A stretch of 64,000 nt of DNA. Source: Comamonas koreensis. GTDB taxonomy: Bacteria; Pseudomonadota; Gammaproteobacteria; Burkholderiales; Burkholderiaceae_C. The notes beneath the pieces are model-generated. The model did not search any database. It saw nothing but the letters and a program-made list of their open reading frames with translations, and was not told the origin of the DNA. The position numbers and the translations under genes were made by a program. Positions 58,118-64,000 of this stretch are shown in pieces (position 1 is the first letter of the stretch; every line of letters starts with the position of its first letter). The stretch is from NCBI RefSeq assembly GCF_014076495.1, contig NZ_CP043575.1:806001-870000 (forward strand). The letters run 5' to 3'.

Positions 58118-59260
58118 ATGAACAACAACACACATAGCAGCGATGTCATTGTGATTGGAGGAGGCTTGGTTGGCAGTTCCGTGGCTTACGGGTTGCTGCG
58201 CCAGGGCCTGTCGGTCACGATCCTCGATGGTGCGGACGACACGATTCGTCCCTCACGCGGCAACTTCGGCCTGGTCTGGGTGCAGGGCAAGGGCTTCGGC
58301 ATGGCCGACTACGCCCGCTGGAGCTTTGGCTCGGCCCGCCAGTGGCCTGCGCTGCGCGATGAACTGCAGGCGCAGACCGGCATCGACGTCGAGCTGATGC
58401 AGCCCGGAGGCCTGCACATCTGCCTGAGCGAGGAAGAGATGGCCCAGCGCGTGGACAAACTGCGCTGGCTCGAGTCTGAGGTGGGCGACCCCGCCTACCG
58501 CAGCACGGTGCTCAGCCGCGACGAGGCGGCCGAGCACCTGCCGGGGCTGGGCCCCGAGGTCGCGGGCGCCACCTATTCGGCGATGGACGGCCACTGCAAC
58601 CCCTTGAAGCTGCTGCGCGCGCTCTACAGCGCCAATATCGCCAAGGGCGCGCGTATCCACAACCGCATGCAGGTCGATGCGATCCGCAAAGACGGTGGCA
58701 TCTTCCACGTCAGCGCCGGCGAGCGTGCCTGGCAGGCGCCGCGCATCGTGATTGCCGCCGGCCACGCGACGCAACAGCTGTCGGCCATGGTGGGCATGTT
58801 TGTGCCGGTGCGGCCCAACAAGGGCCAGGTCTTCATCACCGAACGCGTGCAGCCCTTCTTGACGCACCCCACCAACTATGTGCGCCAGACCGATGAGGGC
58901 ACGGTGCAGATTGGCGACTCGATGGAGGAGCTGGGCTTTGACGACATGGTGCGCGTGCCGGTGAACGCCAGGATTGCCGCGCGTGCGGTCAAGTGCTTCC
59001 CGGTGCTGGCCAACGCCCGCGTGGTGCGCACCTGGGCGGCGCTGCGGGTGATGTCGCCCGATGGCTTTCCGATGTACCAGGAGTCGGACAGCCACCCTGG
59101 CGCCTTTGCGGTGACCTGCCACAGCGGCGTCACGCTGGCGGCCCAGCACGTCTTTTGCATCGCCCCCTGGGTGGCCACGGGCCTGCGGCCGGCCGCCATC
59201 GAGGCATTCCCCGCGACACGATTTACGCCGGAAACGGAAGTGAAACCCTATGGCATCTAA
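58118..59260 (+). CDS. FAD-dependent DAO-type oxidoreductase (first)
   Basis: 380 residues. The Rossmann motif is VIVIGGGLVGSSVAYGLL, followed by IRPSRGNFGLVWVQGKG (a DAO FAD contact region) and a C-terminal FAD part with SPDGFPMYQ and TCHSGVTLAAQH. It resembles the beta subunit of hydroxyproline and opine dehydrogenases or sarcosine oxidase SoxB. It oxidises an unknown amine or imino acid. The gene overlaps the next by 11 bp. A second, less related member is at 60983-62122. Confidence 0.88.
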   Translation: MNNNTHSSDVIVIGGGLVGSSVAYGLLRQGLSVTILDGADDTIRPSRGNFGLVWVQGKGFGMADYARWSFGSARQWPALRDELQAQTGIDVELMQPGGLHICLSEEEMAQRVDKLRWLESEVGDPAYRSTVLSRDEAAEHLPGLGPEVAGATYSAMDGHCNPLKLLRALYSANIAKGARIHNRMQVDAIRKDGGIFHVSAGERAWQAPRIVIAAGHATQQLSAMVGMFVPVRPNKGQVFITERVQPFLTHPTNYVRQTDEGTVQIGDSMEELGFDDMVRVPVNARIAARAVKCFPVLANARVVRTWAALRVMSPDGFPMYQESDSHPGAFAVTCHSGVTLAAQHVFCIAPWVATGLRPAAIEAFPATRFTPETEVKPYGI

Positions 59261-59591
59261 AGCCCTTTTCAAATACCTCCCTGGCCACCAGGCCGGGGCC
59301 GCTGGCACGGTGTCGGTGCTGGTCAACGGCGCGGTGGTACGCATGTCGCCCGCCAGCAGCCTGGCCGCTGGCCTGCTGGCAGCCGGCATCACCGCGGTGC
59401 GCGTCTCGCCCGTGGGCCAGGGCGCCCGCGCGCCTTACTGCATGATGGGCGTGTGCTTTGAGTGCATGGTCGACGTCAACGGCCGGCCCAACCAGCAGGC
59501 CTGCCTGATCACCCCCGAAGACGGCATGGAGGTGACCACCATGCAGGCGGCGCCCAGCGTGCTGGATGCGCAGGAGGCCAAGCATGTCTAA
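59250..59591 (+). CDS. Small [2Fe-2S] subunit (HcnA/gamma-type)
   Basis: 113 residues. The iron-sulfur ligands are C-M-M-G-V-C-F-E-C around residues 65-73 and a last Cys in QQACLI. This matches the small subunits of HcnABC, opine oxidases and hydroxyproline dehydrogenases. It passes electrons inside the heterotrimeric flavoenzyme. It overlaps the gene before and after. Confidence 0.9.
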   Translation: MASKALFKYLPGHQAGAAGTVSVLVNGAVVRMSPASSLAAGLLAAGITAVRVSPVGQGARAPYCMMGVCFECMVDVNGRPNQQACLITPEDGMEVTTMQAAPSVLDAQEAKHV

Positions 59592-60981
59592 TCCCGCTAT
59601 CCCTTTGAACGACGCGCCCAGCCAGGTCCGCGACCTGGTCGTGATTGGCGCCGGCCCGGCCGGCATGGCAGCGGCCCTGGCGGCCCAGCGGCGCGGCCTG
59701 GATGTGCTGCTGCTGGACGAACAACCCCAGGTGGGCGGCCAGATCTACCGCAGCATCACCCAGACCGATGCCCAGCGCGAGCGCATCCTCGGCGCGGACT
59801 ATGTCTACGGCAAATCGCTGGCCGATCAGGTCCGCGCCAGTGGCCTGACCCACTGGGCCGGCGCTTCGGTCTGGCAGATCGACCCTGACAAGACCGTGCA
59901 TGTGCTGCGCAATGACCGCACCACACGCATCGAGACCAAGTCGCTGGTGATCGCCACTGGCGCGATGGAGCGGCCCTTCCCCGTGCCGGGCTGGACCCTG
60001 CCCGGGGTGATGACCGCCGGTGCCGGCCAGATTTTGCTCAAGAACGCCGCCGTCGTGCCCCAGGTACCGGTGGTGCTGGCCGGCTGCGGCCCCTTGCTCT
60101 ACCTGCTGGCGGCGCAGTACCTGCGCGCGGGCGTCGAGATCCGTGCGGTGCTCGATACGTCTGCGGGCACCGACTGGCGCCTGGCGATCCGCCATGCCTC
60201 GTCGCTGCTGGCCGGCTGGGGCTATGTGCGCAAGGGCCTGGGGCTGCTGCGCGAGATCAAGTCGGCCGGCATTCCGTTCTTCAAGGATGTGGGCGGCTTG
60301 CGCATCGAGGGCGAAGACGCGGTGCGCCAGGTGCGCTTTACCAGCGCGGGCCACTCCCAGCAGATCGACTGCGAGCTGGTGCTGCTGCACCAGGGCGTGG
60401 TGCCCAACACCCAGGTGTCCTGGTCCTTGCGCGCCGAGCACCATTGGGACGATGAGCAGCTGTGCTGGCTGCCGGTGCTCGACAGCTGGGGCCAGACCAG
60501 CCTGCCGGGCATCTATATCGCCGGTGACGGCGCCGGCATTGGCGGCGCGCTGGTGGCCGAGATGCAGGGCGCGCTCGCCGGTATCGGCGTGGCCAACAGC
60601 CTGGGCTTTGGCACCAGCGAAGACGGTGCCCAGCAGCGCGCCCAGATCGCCCAGCACCTGCGCATCCGCCCCTTCCTGAACCAGCAGTACCGGCCCAAGG
60701 ACGAGTTCCGCATTCCGGCTGACGAGGTCGTGGTCTGCCGCTGCGAAGAGGTGACCGCAGGCGCGATCCGCGAGCAGGTGCAGCTGGGCTGCGTGGGCCC
60801 GAACCAGACCAAGTCCTTCAGCCGCTGTGGCATGGGCCCCTGCCAGGGCCGCCAATGCGGTTTGACGGTGACCGAGATCATCGCCAAGGAAGCCAATTTG
60901 CCGCCGCAGGAGGTGGGCTACTACCGCATCCGTCCGCCACTCAAATCGCTGTCGCTGGCCCAGCTGGCCGCAGGCGTGTGA
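59584..60981 (+). CDS. Large NAD/FAD subunit with BFD-like C-terminus (HcnB/alpha-type)
   Basis: 465 residues. The dinucleotide motif LVVIGAGPAGMAAALAA (about 23-39) and a second (VPVVLAGCGPLLYLLAA) are of the pyridine-nucleotide disulfide type. The C-terminus has a BFD-like cluster site VVCRCEEVTAG with SRCGMGPCQGRQC. This is the alpha subunit of the HcnABC / hydroxyproline-dehydrogenase family. The gene is joined to the small subunit and the second DAO gene, so a heterotrimer is expected. Confidence 0.9.
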   Translation: MSNPAIPLNDAPSQVRDLVVIGAGPAGMAAALAAQRRGLDVLLLDEQPQVGGQIYRSITQTDAQRERILGADYVYGKSLADQVRASGLTHWAGASVWQIDPDKTVHVLRNDRTTRIETKSLVIATGAMERPFPVPGWTLPGVMTAGAGQILLKNAAVVPQVPVVLAGCGPLLYLLAAQYLRAGVEIRAVLDTSAGTDWRLAIRHASSLLAGWGYVRKGLGLLREIKSAGIPFFKDVGGLRIEGEDAVRQVRFTSAGHSQQIDCELVLLHQGVVPNTQVSWSLRAEHHWDDEQLCWLPVLDSWGQTSLPGIYIAGDGAGIGGALVAEMQGALAGIGVANSLGFGTSEDGAQQRAQIAQHLRIRPFLNQQYRPKDEFRIPADEVVVCRCEEVTAGAIREQVQLGCVGPNQTKSFSRCGMGPCQGRQCGLTVTEIIAKEANLPPQEVGYYRIRPPLKSLSLAQLAAGV

Positions 60982-60982
60982 C

Positions 60983-62122
60983 ATGGTTGCCCTGGTAAAC
61001 CCGGCATCGGGCAGCAGCGATGTGCTGGTGATCGGGGGCGGCCTGCAGGGCCTGTCCAGCGCCTTCCAGTTGGCCAAGGCAGGCCTGCGTGTGCGCCTGA
61101 TCGAGGCCGAGTACTGCGGCCGCCATGCCTCGGGCGTCAATGCCGGCGGCGTGCGCACCTTGGGCCGCCATGTGGCCGAGATCCCGCTGGCGCTGGCGGC
61201 ACGCGAGCAGCTCTGGCATCGCCTGGCCGACATCATCGGCAGCGATGGCGGCTTTGTGCCCTCGGGCCAGCTGCAGGTCGCCGAGAACGAGGCCGACGAG
61301 ATCAAGGCCAAGGCGCGCGTGGCCATGCTCAACGGCCTGGGCTTTTTCCATGAGCAATGGGTGGACCAGCAGCAGGTGCGCGAGTTGGTGCCCAGCATCT
61401 CGCCCCATGTGGTGGGCGGCATCTGGGCCGACCGCGATGGCTATGCGCTGCCCTACAAGGTGGCGACGGCCTACCGCCTGGCGGCAGAGAAGCTGGGCGT
61501 GCAGATCGTCGAGCAGGCCCCAGTGTTGCGGGTGGACCACCAGGCCGGAATGTGGCAGGCCAGCACCGCGCAGGGCGCGTTCCATGCGCCCTGGCTGGTC
61601 AACACCGCGGGTGCCTGGGCGGCAGATTTTGCCGCGCAGGTGGGCGACCCGGTGCCCATGGTGGCGGGCGGTCTGATGCTGATGGTGACCCAGCGCGTGG
61701 CGCCCTTTGTCAAACCGGTGCTGGGCGCCATGGGCCGGCCGCTGTCGTTCAAGCAGTTCGACAATGGCACGGTGTTGATTGGCGGCGGCCTGCGCTGCGA
61801 GGCCGATGCCAGCCAACGCCATGCGATGGTCGACCTCAACCGCATGCCCAAGAGCGCGCAGACGGTCATCGACCTGTTCCCGCATCTGCGCGATGTGAGC
61901 ATTGCACGGGCCTGGACCGGTATCGAGGGCTTTATGCCCGACGAGATTCCGGTCATCAGCCCCAGTGCCAGTGCTGATAACCTGGTGCATGCCTTTGGCT
62001 TCTCTGCCCATGGCTTTGAGCTCAGTCCGATGACCGGCTGCATTGTGGCCGAGCTGGTGACTAAGGGCACCAGCAGCTTGCCGATTTCGGCGTTTCGTGT
62101 GGACCGTTTTGCCGCTGCCTAG
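60983..62122 (+). CDS. FAD-dependent DAO-type oxidoreductase (second, HcnC/beta-type)
   Basis: 379 residues. The Rossmann motif is VLVIGGGLQGLSSAFQLA, then the GRHASGVNAGGVRTLGRH region and a C-terminal FAD block (GIEGFMPDEIPVISPS, FGFSAHGFELSP). It is the catalytic beta subunit type of HcnC or hydroxyproline dehydrogenase. It starts 1 bp after the alpha-subunit gene. Since there are two DAO genes around one alpha/gamma pair, they may be alternative catalytic subunits (inference). Confidence 0.88.
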   Translation: MVALVNPASGSSDVLVIGGGLQGLSSAFQLAKAGLRVRLIEAEYCGRHASGVNAGGVRTLGRHVAEIPLALAAREQLWHRLADIIGSDGGFVPSGQLQVAENEADEIKAKARVAMLNGLGFFHEQWVDQQQVRELVPSISPHVVGGIWADRDGYALPYKVATAYRLAAEKLGVQIVEQAPVLRVDHQAGMWQASTAQGAFHAPWLVNTAGAWAADFAAQVGDPVPMVAGGLMLMVTQRVAPFVKPVLGAMGRPLSFKQFDNGTVLIGGGLRCEADASQRHAMVDLNRMPKSAQTVIDLFPHLRDVSIARAWTGIEGFMPDEIPVISPSASADNLVHAFGFSAHGFELSPMTGCIVAELVTKGTSSLPISAFRVDRFAAA

Positions 62123-62157
62123 CAGCGCGGCGGTCGTATTTTTATCTCAGGGAGTAA

Positions 62158-62517
62158 ATGATGAGCAACGACATCCAACGTATCGACAGCAATGAACGCC
62201 TCAGCCGCATCGTTGTACACGGCGGCGTGGTCTATGTGGCCGGCGTCACCGCTGGCGACATCTCGGGCGACATTGGCGCCCAGACCCGCGACGTGCTGGC
62301 CAAGATCGACGGCTACTTGAAAACAGCCGGCACCAGCAAGTCGCGCCTGCTCACCGTGCAGATCTGGCTCAAGGACATCGACAAGGATTTTGCCGGCATG
62401 AACCAGGTCTGGGGCGAATGGGCCGACAAGGCCAATATGCCCACCCGCGCGACCTGCGAAGCCAAGCTGGCGCGCCCAGAGTTGCTGGTCGAAATCATCG
62501 TCAGCGCCGCCCTCTAA
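62158..62517 (+). CDS. RidA/YjgF family imine deaminase
   Basis: 119 residues (118 if the second ATG at 62161 is used; AGGGAGTAA suits both). The family pattern is VVYVAGVTAGD, IGAQTRDVLAKIDGYL and TRATCEAKLARPELLVEIIV, with the Arg and Glu of the active site. It ends the oxidase operon before a strong terminator. It is likely to hydrolyse the imine formed by the flavoenzymes. It resembles the RidA at 3386-3748 in context. Confidence 0.9.
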   Translation: MMSNDIQRIDSNERLSRIVVHGGVVYVAGVTAGDISGDIGAQTRDVLAKIDGYLKTAGTSKSRLLTVQIWLKDIDKDFAGMNQVWGEWADKANMPTRATCEAKLARPELLVEIIVSAAL

Positions 62518-62533
62518 GCATCGGCCACCCAGC

Positions 62534-62563
62534 AAAATGCCAGCCCTCGGGCTGGCATTTTTT
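62534..62563. terminator. Terminator after the oxidase operon
   Basis: ATGCCAGCCC pairs with GGGCTGGCAT, with A and T runs outside, so it works for the operon on plus and the GST gene on minus. Confidence 0.85.
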
Positions 62564-62581
62564 GCTTAAAGATTCAGCCGA

Positions 62582-63277
62582 TCAGGGGATCAGCAAACCG
62601 CGCTGCACGGCCGGGCGCTGCAGCCAGTGGCTGAGCACGCGGCTGACTTCGGGGTACTGGCCCCAGCCGATCAGGGCCTCGGCGTTGTAGCGCACGATCA
62701 TGTTTCGAATCCAGGGGAAGATGGCGATATCGGCAATCGTGTAGGTGTCACCGGCCACCCATTCCTTGCCGGCCAGGTGCTTGTTCAGCACGGTCAGCAG
62801 GCGCTTGGATTCGTCCACATAGCGGGTCAGGGGGCGCTTGTCCTCAAAATCCTTGCCGGCAAAGATGTTGAAGAAACCGACCTGGCCAAACATCGGGCCG
62901 ATGCCGCCCATCTGGAACATCAGCCACTGCAGGGTCTCGTAGCGCTTGACGGGGTCCTGCGGCAGGAACATGCCAGTCTTCTCGGCCAGGTAGACCATGA
63001 TGGCGCCGGACTCGAACAGTGCAATCGCCTGGCCGCCGGGACCATTGGGGTCGATGATGGCCGGGATCTTGTTGTTCGGGAAGGTGCCGACAAATTCGGG
63101 CGAGGTCTGGTCGTTGCTCTCGAAGCTGATCTTGTGCACTTCATAGGGCATGCCCAGCTCTTCGAGCAGGATGGAGACCTTGACGCCATTGGGCGTGGGC
63201 AGCGAATACAGCTGCAGCAGATCAGGCCGGGTGGCCGGCCATTTGCGGGTAATACTGAAATCGGCGAGGGTGCTCAT
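62582..63277 (-). CDS. Glutathione S-transferase, YghU/YfcG-like
   Basis: 231 residues. The thioredoxin-fold half has LYSLPTPNGVKVSILLEELGMPYE (split: LYSLPTPNGVK / VSILLEELG) and NKIPAI, ALFESGAIMVYLAEKTG, which bind glutathione in the Nu-class (YfcG/YghU) enzymes. The helical C-terminal domain follows. The activity is probably disulfide-bond reductase. The start at 63277 is the first Met (MSTLADF). It converges on the oxidase operon and shares its terminator. Confidence 0.9.
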   Translation of the reverse strand: MSTLADFSITRKWPATRPDLLQLYSLPTPNGVKVSILLEELGMPYEVHKISFESNDQTSPEFVGTFPNNKIPAIIDPNGPGGQAIALFESGAIMVYLAEKTGMFLPQDPVKRYETLQWLMFQMGGIGPMFGQVGFFNIFAGKDFEDKRPLTRYVDESKRLLTVLNKHLAGKEWVAGDTYTIADIAIFPWIRNMIVRYNAEALIGWGQYPEVSRVLSHWLQRPAVQRGLLIP

Positions 63278-63361
63278 GGGAATCTCCAGACGATATGCAG
63301 GCGGCTTGCAGGTATGCGCCTTGCCAGCAGCATAAAGCAGATTGGGCGCGGGCCTGTCGGC

Positions 63362-63922
63362 CTACTTCGCGTCCTGGGGCTTCACAAATTCGATGCGCAG
63401 GCCCTCGGCCGTCACCTGGAAGGTGGCAGGCAGCTCGGCGGCCTTGTCCAGGCGCTCCAGGTCCTCCTGGCGCAAGGTGTGCACCACCACATCCTCCATC
63501 GCATGCTCGGCCGCGCGCGGCGCGTAGGCCTGCAGCATCACCTCCATCGCCTCGGGCAGGCCGGTCATCTGCAGCGACTGCACCTGCACCTGGGTGGCAC
63601 GCAGGCTGTGGTCGGCCGGCGAGTAGCGCAGTGCAAAGTCCAGCACCATGGTGCCGTCCAGGCGGTGGGGCAGCACCTTGCCCGACATCTCGGCGCGCAT
63701 CGTCGCCTGGATGCGGTTGGTCTCGGGCAGCAGCTGCAGGCTGGGCGCCTGCACATCGAGCTGCAAGAGGCCGAGCAGCGGATAGGAGCGGGGGAAGGAC
63801 TTGGCCACGATGGTCTGCAGCTCAGCGGCAGACAGGGTGTAGCTGGGTGGGGCAAGCAAGGAGCAGGCGGCCAGCAGGCTGGCGGCAAACAGGCTGGAGG
63901 CCAAAAAAAGGCGGCGGCGCAT
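63362..63922 (-). CDS. DUF1439 lipoprotein (YceB-like)
   Basis: 186 residues. The lipobox LLAAC gives Cys20 as the lipidated residue after a hydrophobic signal. The mature part has SYTLSAAELQTIVAKSFP and DGTMVLDFALRYSP, typical of DUF1439. These proteins are outer-membrane or periplasmic lipoproteins of unknown function. It is followed after 84 bp by the GST gene on the same strand. Bases 63923-64000 show no gene. Confidence 0.88.
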   Translation of the reverse strand: MRRRLFLASSLFAASLLAACSLLAPPSYTLSAAELQTIVAKSFPRSYPLLGLLQLDVQAPSLQLLPETNRIQATMRAEMSGKVLPHRLDGTMVLDFALRYSPADHSLRATQVQVQSLQMTGLPEAMEVMLQAYAPRAAEHAMEDVVVHTLRQEDLERLDKAAELPATFQVTAEGLRIEFVKPQDAK

Positions 63923-64000
63923 AGGGGTTGGAAAGCGTATTGGCAGGGGGCGGGTGGATGCGCATCGTACCGATCAGAGGGCAGTGCGCGTGCTGGATTT

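Overview
The window is a GC-rich bacterial chromosome segment whose gene content and order point to a betaproteobacterium of the Comamonadaceae (Comamonas/Delftia type). The clues are gyrB-dnaN-dnaA facing rpmH-rnpA-yidD-yidC-mnmE, IPTL-CTERM surface proteins, a Bug/TctC solute receptor, metX-metW behind a SAM-II-like riboswitch, and a TMEM165/UPF0016 manganese exporter behind a yybP-ykoY riboswitch. This taxonomic call is inference from gene content; no database search was possible.

Layout. 1-1657: two convergent exported proteins with C-terminal sorting signals. 2140-3285: an aldo/keto reductase gene broken by a 320-bp transposase-free inverted-repeat element. 3386-8743: RidA, a DAO-type flavin oxidase, a sulfonate/taurine-type ABC transporter and a LysR regulator, all on the minus strand; a second small element (8801-8959) sits between the regulator gene and its probable operator. 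9143-13777: an SDR with a divergent LysR gene, a run of small proteins (DUF2007-like, GNAT, DUF2185/Imm33-like, DUF2251-like), a membrane protein and a HipB-like remnant. 14059-25994: replication and membrane-insertion core with a probable oriC at 19544-19988, plus an orphan peptide-binding protein between yidC and mnmE. 26009-35013: a histidine-kinase fragment, a methyltransferase, a stand-alone cNMP-binding protein, apt, the kdsD-kdsC-lptC lipopolysaccharide operon, an SDR, two tandem glycine-rich RRM proteins and the manganese exporter. 35118-41482: putA with a divergent Lrp regulator, then metX-metW. 41630-49337: an M20 peptidase, a Rieske protein, a YkgJ-like protein and three membrane or sugar-transfer genes. 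49360-53101: LysR and an AtuA/DUF1446 operon ending in a Bug receptor. 53123-62517: a LysR-governed catabolic operon with a polyamine-type ABC transporter, a DAO-type oxidase, a heterotrimeric HcnABC/hydroxyproline-dehydrogenase-like flavoenzyme and a RidA protein. 62582-63922: a GST and a DUF1439 lipoprotein.

How the genes work together. The two RidA/flavin-oxidase/ABC/LysR loci (3.4-8.7 kb and 53.1-62.5 kb) share one logic: import an amine or amino-acid-like compound, oxidise it to an imine, and hydrolyse the reactive imine with RidA. Several LysR genes are preceded by clear palindromes. One of these is placed directly against a good sigma-70-like promoter (50274-50322). The most unusual structural features are the MITE-like elements and a solitary copy of one element end at 53109-53125.
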